Shown here: piece after piece, positions 51,564-60,274 of the stretch | Numbering within the stretch: the first letter of the stretch is position 1 | How the letters are laid out: each line of letters opens with the position of its first letter | NCBI GenBank assembly: GCA_048267165.1 | Contig: JBLWYD010000002.1 | Coordinates: 62,001 to 126,000, forward strand | Source of the DNA: PGYR01 sp048267165 | GTDB taxonomy: Bacteria > Bacteroidota > Ignavibacteria > Kapaibacteriales > UBA2268 | DNA: 64,000 bases | Direction of reading: 5' to 3' | Notes under the pieces: model-generated | What the model saw: the letters and a program-made list of their open reading frames with translations, nothing else | Databases searched by the model: none | What the model was told of the DNA's origin: nothing | Translations under genes and position numbers: made by a program

Positions 51564-53804
51564 ATGAAATCAATGATACGTATTTTAACTCTATCATTAT
51601 TATCAGTTCTATTATTCATGTCTTGTAAGGAGGATCAACCGAGTAATCCTTCTAATACAGACATTAGTTATTCTACAAATTTGATAGACAACAAAGATAA
51701 TCCTGTTATTAATGCAATCGTGAATATTCACGAATCTAATAAAAGTGAAATATTAGCTACTGATACATCTGATGAAAATGGATTTATTTCTTTTGAAAAT
51801 ATTACTGTACCATCAGAGAATGTTACTTTATCAATATCACATCCGCTTTACAATACTTTAAATTTAAATTATTCTGATATTGATAAGAAAGAAAACGGAA
51901 CGGTTACTTTAGAAGACAAAGATGATTGCTGTGGCTCGGTAGAATTATCTATAATAGATGAAGATGGTAAGGCATTAAAGAATGTAGAGGTTAAAGTTAG
52001 ACAAGGCAAAAACTTGTTGAAAAAAGGAACTTCTGATGAAAACGGAAAAGTAAAGTTTGAAGGTCTTTGTTTAGAAGAATACGAATTACGATTGGCAATC
52101 GATGGTTTCAAAGTGATCGAAGAAAACATTACCATTGAAAATTGTGATGAGACAAAAACACTTGATTTCAAAATGATAAGTACACAATCTGATGAAGATA
52201 CATGTTGCGATGGAGTATTTATATTCAAACCAAAAGATAAAGATGGCAATATACTAAATGGTACTAAAGTATTTATATACAAAGATGGTAAAGTAGTTCA
52301 AGACCCAGTAGTTGAGAACGGAAATGCAATTCAAGACGGTCTTTGTGAGGGTAAATATACTATAGTTTACAAATTAGATGGTTATGAAAATAAAGAAATA
52401 CAAGTTGAAATTGGATGTGATGAAGAAAAAACTTTAGAGCATACTCTAGAGAAAAAGAATATAGACTGTTGTGAAGGAAAAGTTAAAATCATAATAAAAG
52501 ATGATAAAGGTAATGTACTGAAAAATGCAGCCGTAAGACTTTGGAAAGGATCTAAGAAATTAACAGAACTTAAAACTGATGCTAATGGTTATATCGAATT
52601 CAAAGAGCTATGCGAAAGTGATGAATATAGTATCTCTATTTTTGCGGATGGATATGAAGAGTTTGAATTTGAATTTGATTTAGATTGTAACAAAGAGCTA
52701 TCTTTCGAAAAATCACTAAAAGCAAAAACTGATTGCTGTGATGCGATACTTAAATTTATTGTAAAGGATAACTCAAACAAATCTTCATTAGAAGGTGCTA
52801 AAATTACTTTAAAACTTAATGGAAAAGTAGTATTTGAGAAGAAATCTACTGATAAAGAAGGTGAGTTTTTAGCAAAAGAACTTTGTAAAGGTAAATACAC
52901 TGTTATCATTGAAAAAGAAGGTTATAAGACAATCGAAACTACATGGAATATCGAGAAATGTGATACATTCCAAGAAACTTTCTCTATGGAACCAACTAGT
53001 GATTGCTGTGATGCAGTTTTGAAATTTATAGTAAAAGACGAAAAAACAAAAACTGCTATTAAGGACGCTAAAGTAACTTTAAAGTTAAGTGGTAAAGTAA
53101 TATTTGAGAAAAGAGCAACTAATGCTGATGGCATAGTAATAGAAGATGGACTTTGTAAAGGTAAATATACTGTTATCATAGAAAGAGAAGGATACGAAAG
53201 AATTGAAACAGTATGGAACATTGAAAAATGTGACGATTTCCAAGAAACTTACTCAATGAAAACTACTAATGACTGTTGTGATGGTATTGTAAAAGTAAAA
53301 ATTAAAGATGATAAGGGTAATATACTTAAAGATGCAAACGTTAGACTATGGAAAGGTAATACTAAGCTAAAAGAATTAAAAACTGATGCAAACGGTTATG
53401 TTGAATTCAAAGAACTATGTGAAGGTAATGATTATAGTCTTTCACTATCAGCGGAAGGATTTGAAGGAATGGAATTTGCATTCGATTTAGGCTGCAACAA
53501 AGAAATTAGCTATGAGAAAACTTTAAAAGCCAAAACGGATTGTTGTGATGCTATCTTAAAATTCATTGTAAAAGACAATGAAACTAAATCTGTAATGGAA
53601 GGTGCTAAGATTACATTAAAGCTAATCGGTAAAGTAATATACGAGAAGAAAGCGACTGATAAAGAAGGTGAATATCTAGCAAAAGAACTTTGTAAAGGTA
53701 AGTACACTGTAATCATCGAAAAAGATGGTTACAATACTATTGAAACCACTTGGAATGTTGAGAAATGCGATACTTTCCAAGAAACTTTCTGGATGAAAAA
53801 ATAA
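51564..53804 (+). CDS. Lipoprotein with seven tandem Cys-Cys carboxypeptidase-regulatory-like repeats
   Basis: The 746-residue protein has lipobox LLFMSC (Cys21). After one degenerate unit (~25-115) come seven units of 88-92 residues, starting at Cys pairs at residues 122, 214, 302, 391, 481, 571 and 660. Each has the layout CC(D/E/G)x..KDxxGN.LKxAxVxL, a K-rich strand, GEFxxKxLC-GKYTVxIExxGY, and a closing C(D/N). The four Cys (CC, LC, C) are invariant or nearly so. The fold resembles CarboxypepD_reg/Cna-B sandwich units. It likely makes a stiff surface stalk or adhesive. Units 3/4 and 6/7 are near-copies. A strong promoter and terminator flank it. Function unknown. Confidence 0.85.
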   Translation: MKSMIRILTLSLLSVLLFMSCKEDQPSNPSNTDISYSTNLIDNKDNPVINAIVNIHESNKSEILATDTSDENGFISFENITVPSENVTLSISHPLYNTLNLNYSDIDKKENGTVTLEDKDDCCGSVELSIIDEDGKALKNVEVKVRQGKNLLKKGTSDENGKVKFEGLCLEEYELRLAIDGFKVIEENITIENCDETKTLDFKMISTQSDEDTCCDGVFIFKPKDKDGNILNGTKVFIYKDGKVVQDPVVENGNAIQDGLCEGKYTIVYKLDGYENKEIQVEIGCDEEKTLEHTLEKKNIDCCEGKVKIIIKDDKGNVLKNAAVRLWKGSKKLTELKTDANGYIEFKELCESDEYSISIFADGYEEFEFEFDLDCNKELSFEKSLKAKTDCCDAILKFIVKDNSNKSSLEGAKITLKLNGKVVFEKKSTDKEGEFLAKELCKGKYTVIIEKEGYKTIETTWNIEKCDTFQETFSMEPTSDCCDAVLKFIVKDEKTKTAIKDAKVTLKLSGKVIFEKRATNADGIVIEDGLCKGKYTVIIEREGYERIETVWNIEKCDDFQETYSMKTTNDCCDGIVKVKIKDDKGNILKDANVRLWKGNTKLKELKTDANGYVEFKELCEGNDYSLSLSAEGFEGMEFAFDLGCNKEISYEKTLKAKTDCCDAILKFIVKDNETKSVMEGAKITLKLIGKVIYEKKATDKEGEYLAKELCKGKYTVIIEKDGYNTIETTWNVEKCDTFQETFWMKK
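51927..53804 (+). repeat. Seven in-frame ~264-276 bp tandem repeats
   Basis: The Cys-Cys codon pairs start at 51927, 52203, 52467, 52734, 53004, 53274 and 53541, giving periods of 276, 264, 267, 270, 270 and 267 bases. The block 52467-53003 recurs at 53274-53804 (offset 807) with much higher identity than between adjacent units, pointing to duplication of a multi-unit block. Confidence 0.85.
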
Positions 53805-53823
53805 GAAATTATTGATTGAAATT

Positions 53824-53851
53824 AAAAAGCCGGTTTAAACCGGCTTTTTTT
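53824..53851. terminator. Bidirectional terminator (perfect palindrome)
   Basis: AAAAAGCCGGTTT and AAACCGGCTTTTT form a perfect inverted repeat with no real loop, A-rich on the left and T-rich on the right. It separates the convergent lipoprotein and recX genes and can serve both. Confidence 0.88.
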
Positions 53852-53854
53852 ATG

Positions 53855-54481
53855 TCAAAATAGTTTATCAATTGATTTATGAATCGTATCCCAATCAAAC
53901 CCTCTTCTGGATAGGAAGTCAATTACTAGTTGTTTTTGCTTTTCTTTTGGTTTGTGAGTTACTTTTCTTAGATGCTTCTTAGCAGCCGCTAAGGCCATTT
54001 CACAAGCACTATTTTCTGGATAGTAAGCAGTGATTGATTTATCTATTAAAGACTCCTCTATTCCCCGCTTACGTAATTCATGGATAAGTTTAAACTTACC
54101 AGAGGGCTTATTTTTAATAAAAGTGGTTATATAACTTTGAGCAAATTCTTCATCATTTAAGAGTTTGAATTCATATAAGAACGAAATAGCAAAGTCAATA
54201 CTCGCTTGGCTATATGCTTTCGTTCTTAGTTTCTCTCTAACTTCATATTCGCTTCTTGGTTTGTATGACACATAGTTATAAGCAGCTAACTTTGCATCTT
54301 TGAGTGATTGCTCTTCTAAGGCTTCTTGGATAGTTTTTTCGTCTATTTCTGAGTCTTTAGTTATAACAAACTTCATTATAACGTCAAGACCCAGTTCAAT
54401 AGAATCGTGTGTGAAATCCACAAAGTTTACAAAATACTTTTTAGAATATCTCTTTTTCTTGATTGAGTAAACTGTGTGCAT
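53855..54481 (-). CDS. recX: RecA regulator RecX
   Basis: The 208-residue regulatory protein binds RecA filaments and limits their activity. Three-helix repeats are visible: AAYNYVSYKPRSEYEVREKL, FLYEFKLLNDEEFAQSYI, and LIHELRKRGIEESLIDKSI, then IDFLSRRGFDWDTIHKSID. It lies 3 bases downstream of recA on the same strand, the usual order. The N-terminal ~70 residues (MHTVYSIKKKRYSKK) are a lineage-specific extension often seen in Bacteroidota. Confidence 0.92.
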   Translation of the reverse strand: MHTVYSIKKKRYSKKYFVNFVDFTHDSIELGLDVIMKFVITKDSEIDEKTIQEALEEQSLKDAKLAAYNYVSYKPRSEYEVREKLRTKAYSQASIDFAISFLYEFKLLNDEEFAQSYITTFIKNKPSGKFKLIHELRKRGIEESLIDKSITAYYPENSACEMALAAAKKHLRKVTHKPKEKQKQLVIDFLSRRGFDWDTIHKSIDKLF

Positions 54482-54484
54482 TTT

Positions 54485-55567
54485 CTATTTTTTTACTTCA
54501 GCTTTTGTATCAGTTTTAGATTCAGTTTTTTCATCTTTCTTTTTCTTAGGACTAATAACTTCTATAACACTAGCTTTTAATGCTTCAAATAAATTCTCAT
54601 CATCACCTATAAGTTTCTTAAGAGCGTCTCTCCCCTGTACTCTTTCATCCCCAAATGTGTACCAAGATCCAGATTTGTTTACAATACCATGATCTGTAGC
54701 AACATCAACCAAATCTCCAACTTTTGATATACCTTCGTTATACATAATATCAAATTCAGTTTCTTTAAATGGAGGAGCAACTTTGTTTTTAACTACTTTT
54801 ACTCTAACTCTGTTACCAATTATATCAGTTCCATCTTTTAATACTTCCTTTCTTCTGATATCAAGTCTAACTGAAGCATAGAATTTAAGTGCATTACCAC
54901 CAGTAGTAGTCTCGGGATTACCATATATAACACCAATTTTACTTCTAAGTTGATTTGTAAATATTACAGTAGTCTTAGACTTACCAATAGCAGCATTTAG
55001 CTTTCTCATCGCTTGAGACATTAGACGAGCTTGTGAACCCATCTGAGCATCACCCATATCACCTTCAATCTCAACCCTTGGCGTTAGTGCAGCAACAGAA
55101 TCAATTACAACTACGTCTATACCACCACTCCTTACGAGTGTTTCAACAATCTCTAATGCTTGTTCACCAAACTCTGGTTGTGATAGTAATAGATTATTCA
55201 AATCTATTCCTAATCGCTGTGCATAATTGATATCCAATGCGTGCTCAGTATCAACAAACGCCGCCAAACCACCTTTCTTTTGAGCTTCAGCAATTACATG
55301 CAGACAAACAGTAGTTTTACCAGAAGACTCAGGTCCGTAGATTTCGATTATCCTACCACGAGGAATACCACCAACTCCAATTGCTGCATCTAGTGAGATA
55401 CAGCCTGTCGGAATTACTTCTACATCAACTACTTGTTGATCACTTAATCTCATTATAGAACCTTTACCATGTTGGCGTTCTATCTGATCCATTGCTAGAT
55501 TTACTGCTTTTATCTTATCGGGATTAACTTCTACACCAATTTTCGATACTTTATCGTTTTTAGCCAT
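54485..55567 (-). CDS. recA: Recombinase RecA
   Basis: The 360-residue recombinase drives strand exchange and the SOS response. Walker A is GPESSGKTT; Walker B is DVVVIDSVAAL. DNA loops show GDMGDAQMGSQARLMSQAMRKL-type L1 and IGVIYGNPETTTGGNALKFYASVR L2. The C terminus is a Lys/Glu-rich tail (KKKKDEKTES). Typical start MAKNDKVSK with SD AAGGA. The 208-base divergent region to purD holds the recA promoter (TATAAT-like on the minus strand near 55615), but I find no certain LexA box. Confidence 0.97.
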   Translation of the reverse strand: MAKNDKVSKIGVEVNPDKIKAVNLAMDQIERQHGKGSIMRLSDQQVVDVEVIPTGCISLDAAIGVGGIPRGRIIEIYGPESSGKTTVCLHVIAEAQKKGGLAAFVDTEHALDINYAQRLGIDLNNLLLSQPEFGEQALEIVETLVRSGGIDVVVIDSVAALTPRVEIEGDMGDAQMGSQARLMSQAMRKLNAAIGKSKTTVIFTNQLRSKIGVIYGNPETTTGGNALKFYASVRLDIRRKEVLKDGTDIIGNRVRVKVVKNKVAPPFKETEFDIMYNEGISKVGDLVDVATDHGIVNKSGSWYTFGDERVQGRDALKKLIGDDENLFEALKASVIEVISPKKKKDEKTESKTDTKAEVKK

Positions 55568-55775
55568 TATTTTACCATTCCTTTTTGCAAATTATTCTAT
55601 ACTAACTTAATAAATTATAGTCAGTAACTCTAAGTATATAACAATTATCATTGGATATACTTTTCAACAAGAACTAATGAATTTAATTATTACAAAGTTC
55701 TCAAATTCATTATTCAAAGTGAGATAATATTTATAATTTCTATTCTAATAAAAAACAAAACTAGAATAAAAGAAT
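55568..55775. other. recA-purD divergent intergenic region
   Basis: This 208-base AT-rich region holds two divergent promoters by position. GAACT (near 55674) and AGTTC (near 55698) face each other, about 20 bases apart, but this is too loose to call an SOS operator. Nothing else is recognised. Confidence 0.4.
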
Positions 55776-57050
55776 ATGAACATATTATTAATAGGAAGTG
55801 GCGGCAGAGAACACGCACTCGCGTTAAAACTACACGAATCTGACAATGAGAATAACATCTATTGTAACCCAGGTAACCCTGGTACAACCCAGGTAGCAGA
55901 GAACGTAAATTTTGATATTAGTAATGAGAAAACCTTAGTCAATTTTTGTAGAGATAATCGAATAAATCTAGTAGTTGTTGGCCCAGAACAACCACTTGCT
56001 GATGGAATATCAGATGTACTAAGACACAATAATATCAACTGTTTTGGGCCCAGTAAATACTCATCTCAGTTAGAATCATCTAAATCGTTTGCGAAAGAAT
56101 TTATGGATGAATTCAACATTCCTACTGCAAAGTATAGAACATTCGAAGCTAAAGATTTGAGTGATTGCGGTAGATATATTGACAAGAGTGATATGCCAAT
56201 AGTTATAAAAGCGGATGGGTTAGCTGGTGGCAAGGGTGTTTATATAACTGATAATAAGGAAGAAGCAAAGAATATTGTAGAAGATTTTTTTGAAGGCAAA
56301 TTTGGTGAAGCCAGTAGAAAAATAGTAGTAGAACAGTTTTTAGATGGTGTAGAAGCATCTATTTTTGCAATATGTGATGGTAATGATTTTGTACTTCTTC
56401 CTGCCTCTCAAGATTATAAAAGAGCAAAAGATGGAGATTTGGGACTAAATACGGGCGGTATGGGTTCATTCAGCCCTACACCATTTGTAGATGATATGAT
56501 AATCAAGAAAGTACGTAATAAGGTTGTTAAGCAAGTTCTACTAGGGATGAAATCTCGAAAGAATAGCTTTGTAGGCTGTCTTTTCGTTGGTATTATGATA
56601 GTTGAAGGTGAGCCTTTTGTTATAGAGTTCAACGTGAGATTTGGAGACCCAGAAACACAATCAGTTCTATCACTTATCGAAGGTGATTTGGCAAATCTTT
56701 TCTACTCAGCAGCAAGAGGAGCTATTGAAAAGAATAGCATAAGCATTAAAAAAGATAAGTTTGCATGTACAGTTATTCTAGCTTCTGATGGTTACCCAGA
56801 GAACTTCAATAAAGGATTTGAAATCAAAGGACTGCAAAACAATTCAACACTCAAAGACAAGTTCATATTCCACGCTGGTACAAAAGAGGATAATAATAGA
56901 ATTGTTAATAGTGGCGGAAGAGTTTTAGGTGTTACAGCTGTTGCGAGTACTCTAAAAGATGCAAAAGAAAATGCTTACAATTTGGCTGAGGGCATTCATT
57001 TCGAAAATAAATATTACAGAAAAGACATTGCGGATAGTGCTATAAAGTGA
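55776..57050 (+). CDS. purD: Phosphoribosylamine-glycine ligase
   Basis: The 424-residue ATP-grasp enzyme makes GAR in purine synthesis. The start MNILLIGSGGREHALALKL is the PurD signature. Next come GNPGTTQVAENV, VVVGPEQPLADGI, FGPSKYSSQLESSKSFAKEF, ADGLAGGKGVYI (ATP loop), GLNTGGMGSFSP and EFNVRFGDPETQSVL. Length is normal. The end overlaps the next gene by 4 bases. Confidence 0.96.
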   Translation: MNILLIGSGGREHALALKLHESDNENNIYCNPGNPGTTQVAENVNFDISNEKTLVNFCRDNRINLVVVGPEQPLADGISDVLRHNNINCFGPSKYSSQLESSKSFAKEFMDEFNIPTAKYRTFEAKDLSDCGRYIDKSDMPIVIKADGLAGGKGVYITDNKEEAKNIVEDFFEGKFGEASRKIVVEQFLDGVEASIFAICDGNDFVLLPASQDYKRAKDGDLGLNTGGMGSFSPTPFVDDMIIKKVRNKVVKQVLLGMKSRKNSFVGCLFVGIMIVEGEPFVIEFNVRFGDPETQSVLSLIEGDLANLFYSAARGAIEKNSISIKKDKFACTVILASDGYPENFNKGFEIKGLQNNSTLKDKFIFHAGTKEDNNRIVNSGGRVLGVTAVASTLKDAKENAYNLAEGIHFENKYYRKDIADSAIK

Positions 57051-57433
57051 GTGATTTACTAATATTTGATGGTGATTGTGGAATATGTACTTACTCTTCT
57101 GAGTTGGTACTACGTAATTCTATAAACTCAATTCTAGAAGTGAAACCATTTCAAATTCTTAATTTATCTGAATTACATCCAGATTTGAATGAAGATAAAA
57201 CTTCCAAATCGCTATACCTATTAACTAACGATGGGAAAATGTATAATCGCTCAAAAGGAGTATTCGAGACTATGAAGAGAATGAAAGGTTATTATAAACC
57301 TCTCGGATATATATTGAGTAATCCGATTATTGTATTCTTAGCTAACCCTATTTACGATTGGGTATCTAGAAATAGGACAAAAATCTCTGTTCGCTTTGGA
57401 TTAAATGCTTGTAATATTAGTAAGTACCGTTAA
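57047..57433 (+). CDS. DUF393 thiol-disulfide (DCC) family protein
   Basis: The 128-residue protein of the DCC family has the signature FDGDCGIC at residues 7-14, a redox CxxC. It also has LSELHPDL, RSKGVFETMKRM and YDWVSRNR, as in the family. It is predicted to be a thioredoxin-like thiol oxidoreductase, but the family lacks a proven function. It starts at GTG within the purD stop (ATGA-type overlap), so is translationally coupled. It converges on the LiaF-like gene with a 4-base overlap. Confidence 0.87.
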   Translation: MSDLLIFDGDCGICTYSSELVLRNSINSILEVKPFQILNLSELHPDLNEDKTSKSLYLLTNDGKMYNRSKGVFETMKRMKGYYKPLGYILSNPIIVFLANPIYDWVSRNRTKISVRFGLNACNISKYR

Positions 57434-58098
57434 TTTCTTATATCTATTCCACCGAAAACACAAGTACAATCAAGTATCACTTTCTTTGTTGAGATAGGAT
57501 TAGCCCTAGTTCTATCATCTATACTTCCGAAGATCGGAGTTCCTTTTAGTTCTATTCTACAATCCTCAGGTAATCTAATATCTATCGAACCGAATATAGC
57601 TGTCATTTCTAGTTTAAAATCATTGTCAGAAATGATTGAATTAGACATATCTACTGTTGCGCTACCAAATAACGAGAATACTTCTCCCCTTTCTAATGAT
57701 GCCGAATTTACATTCCTTTCATCACTACTAAATACATTATTTATCTCAAAGTTATTATCAACATTATAATCATTTAGAGTTCTAGGACTATGTTTATTCT
57801 TCTTAATAATCATATTAACTCCTATACCTACTAAAGCAAATGGAAATATTAATTGCCAAACACTAATATCAATAATATTGAGTTGTTCAAGTTGCAATAA
57901 TGCACCAAATAAAGAAACAATCGCTCCAAATACGAATTTCTTATTAGAAATAAGATGAACTCCGAAAAGTAAAATTAGTATTGGATACCAAGTATGAAAG
58001 AATTGTCCTATACTAAAATCCAATACATCGAAAGCATTTAATAAATAACCAATCCCGAATAGAATGAATAGTACACCGATTACATTTTTGACAGACAT
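57430..58098 (-). CDS. LiaF-like membrane protein (DUF5668 + cell-wall-active-antibiotics response domain)
   Basis: The 222-residue protein has four short hydrophobic segments in ~6-100 (IGVLFILFGIGYLLNAF, WYPILILLFGVHLIS), the LiaI/DUF5668-type membrane module. A beta-helical LiaF C-terminal domain follows, with repeated LFGSATVDMS, IFGSIDIRL, IFGSIDDR and VFGGIDIRN. In Firmicutes LiaF restrains a cell-envelope stress kinase. Here no kinase is next to it, so the partner is unknown. The gene lies 1 base downstream of the Fe-S oxidoreductase gene. Confidence 0.85.
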   Translation of the reverse strand: MSVKNVIGVLFILFGIGYLLNAFDVLDFSIGQFFHTWYPILILLFGVHLISNKKFVFGAIVSLFGALLQLEQLNIIDISVWQLIFPFALVGIGVNMIIKKNKHSPRTLNDYNVDNNFEINNVFSSDERNVNSASLERGEVFSLFGSATVDMSNSIISDNDFKLEMTAIFGSIDIRLPEDCRIELKGTPIFGSIDDRTRANPISTKKVILDCTCVFGGIDIRN

Positions 58099-58099
58099 A

Positions 58100-60142
58100 T
58101 TAATCCTTGTGGTTTGCTTCTATATGTTCTAATAGAATTTCTGAAATATCTTTCACTTGTATATTTTCTGCACCTGTACTTCCAACACCATCATTAATCA
58201 TTGTCATACAGAAAGGACAATTAAGTGCTATAGTCTTTGCACCTGTACTCAATAGCTCTTCAGTACGTTCGATATTAATGTGCTTACCTTCTGTTTCCTC
58301 CATAAACATCCTAGCTCCACCAGCACCACAACAGAAACCTTTGTCTTTGTTACGTTCTGGTTCTAGAACCGTAAGTCCTGGAATACTTTTGATAGTATTT
58401 CTTGGTGAATCGTAGTTTGAATTCAATCTTCCAAGATAACAAGAATCGTGCATTACTACACTAAGTTCTTTCTTTATATCGTGGTTGAATGGTAATCTAC
58501 CTTCATCTATTAATTGTTCTAAGTACTCCGAGTGGTGTATTACTTCGTAGTTTCCACCTTGATTAGGATATTCGTTTTTCAATGTATTAAAACAGTGTGG
58601 GCAAGTAGTTACAATCTTATTTACATTGTAATTACCCATTGTTTCTATATTCATTTTTACAAAAGAATCTGCAAGATATTCATTTCCACCTCTACGAGCA
58701 GGATCACCTGTACAAGATTCTTCTTTACCTAATATAGCAAAGTTAATCCCTGCTGTATTCATAAGAGTAGCGAATGATTGAGTAATTTTCTTAGATCTAT
58801 CATCAAAACTACCAGAGCAACCTACCCAAAATAGTATGTCAAATTCTGGTTTATTAGCTGCTTCCTGTACATCCATTCCTTCAGCCCAATCAGCTCTTTC
58901 CGCTTGAGGAAATGCCCATGGTGCAGCATTATTTTCAATATTATTGAATGCACCACCTAGTTCTTGAGGGAAATCTGCTTCCATCATAACTAATGAACGA
59001 CGCATACCAACTATTGCAGGAACATGTTCGATGTTTACAGGACATTCTTCCATACAAGCAGAACAAGTTGTACATTGCCATAATGCTTCTGGTTTTACAT
59101 AATCCCCTACAAGCTTTTTGTCGAGAATTACTTGCTCTTCTTCACTTGGCTGATATTCAGTACCAGCTGCAGTAGCTTCTTTTTGCTTAATCATTATAGG
59201 AGCTACATCTTCAGTTCTATTTCTTATTTGTACAATTATTTCACGAGGATCTAATACTTTTCCAGTTTGATTTGCAGGGCATACGCTTGTGCATCTTCCA
59301 CAGTGAGTACAAGTATACCCGTCCATAATAGTTTTCCAAGAAAGATCGTCTATGTCAACTATACCAAATTTCTCAGCTGTTTCATCTTCAAAATCAATAT
59401 CTTCTAATTTGTTTGTTGGTCCAAGATTCGAGAAAAATACATTTAATACTGAAGTAAGTACATGCAAGTGCTTAGAATATGGAAGGAAGTTCATAAATGC
59501 TAATATCAGAATTATATGTAACCACCAACCAACATTATATATAATCGGAGCAGCAGAAGTACTGATAATTGTAGAAAGTGCAGATGCCAATGGATTAACA
59601 GCCCAAGTCGGATGTGTTCCCATTACTATCATCGCTGCATTTTCAAATAACAATGAAGTTACGATGAAGAAGATTGTTAACAATATAGCAAATGCTTCTA
59701 TCTTCTCTTCTTTATCTTTTGGTAATCTTTCTATTTTAAGAACATAACGTCTATAAATAGCTCCAGATACTGCAAGCATTATCAACCCAATAAACACATC
59801 AGTTAGAATCGTAATAACGCTATAGATAGGGCCTAGATAATTGAATATGTTTATAATTCCGAATCCAGTCAGTACTGAATTAGCAGCTGAGAATAATAGG
59901 ATTAAAAATCCCCAGAAAATTCCAGCGTGTATTGGACCAGCTTTCTTATCTCTTAGTATCTTTTTCTGAGCAATAGCAACGATAAGAGTTTGCTTGATTC
60001 TAGCACCGATATTATCAAAGCGATTATCAGCTTTACCTAGCTTAAGCCAACTAATTAATCTGTTTACATTCTTCGCAAAGAATAGTGCTGCAGATATGAA
60101 TACTATTAGAAATACTATGTTTTTTATTCCGAATTCGAACAT
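58100..60142 (-). CDS. Membrane-bound Fe-S oxidoreductase (HdrD/ETF:menaquinone oxidoreductase-like)
   Basis: The 680-residue protein starts at ATG 60142 (MFEFGIKNIVFLIV); an earlier ATG adds 17 unlikely residues. Five to six TM helices (~5-245) resemble a NarI-type heme b/quinone module. Two 4Fe-4S motifs follow: C278-x2-C281-x2-C284-x3-C288P and C357-x2-C360-x2-C363-x3-C367P. Two CCG domains follow (CPHCFNTLKNEYP; GFCCGAGGARMFMEE; CPFCMTMIND). Such proteins link electron-transfer flavoprotein from acyl-CoA oxidation, or other donors, to menaquinone. Donor here is inferred only; an etfAB pair is not in view. Confidence 0.85.
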   Translation of the reverse strand: MFEFGIKNIVFLIVFISAALFFAKNVNRLISWLKLGKADNRFDNIGARIKQTLIVAIAQKKILRDKKAGPIHAGIFWGFLILLFSAANSVLTGFGIINIFNYLGPIYSVITILTDVFIGLIMLAVSGAIYRRYVLKIERLPKDKEEKIEAFAILLTIFFIVTSLLFENAAMIVMGTHPTWAVNPLASALSTIISTSAAPIIYNVGWWLHIILILAFMNFLPYSKHLHVLTSVLNVFFSNLGPTNKLEDIDFEDETAEKFGIVDIDDLSWKTIMDGYTCTHCGRCTSVCPANQTGKVLDPREIIVQIRNRTEDVAPIMIKQKEATAAGTEYQPSEEEQVILDKKLVGDYVKPEALWQCTTCSACMEECPVNIEHVPAIVGMRRSLVMMEADFPQELGGAFNNIENNAAPWAFPQAERADWAEGMDVQEAANKPEFDILFWVGCSGSFDDRSKKITQSFATLMNTAGINFAILGKEESCTGDPARRGGNEYLADSFVKMNIETMGNYNVNKIVTTCPHCFNTLKNEYPNQGGNYEVIHHSEYLEQLIDEGRLPFNHDIKKELSVVMHDSCYLGRLNSNYDSPRNTIKSIPGLTVLEPERNKDKGFCCGAGGARMFMEETEGKHINIERTEELLSTGAKTIALNCPFCMTMINDGVGSTGAENIQVKDISEILLEHIEANHKD

Positions 60143-60274
60143 ATTAATATTTATTTTTATGAAAGAAATTAATCGAATTTCATCTAAAATCAAAATTTGT
60201 GGAATGTTTATTTGATTTTTTTTATAAATTAAGATAACTATATATTATTTTTCTTTAAAATTAGGAAGGACACT

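Noticed and set aside
52589..52909. Open frames opposite the Cys-Cys repeats (also near 52922-53221 and 53510-53716)
   Set aside because: They recur because the sense repeats recur; their translations are similar shadows of the same codons.
55568..55775. LexA (SOS) box in front of recA
   Set aside because: Only loose inverted pieces (GAACT/AGTTC 20 bases apart) were seen; no palindrome of known Bacteroidota LexA type could be confirmed.
59352..59747. 131-codon open frame opposite the Fe-S oxidoreductase
   Set aside because: It is antisense to a gene with strong family motifs and has no start signal or recognisable protein features.
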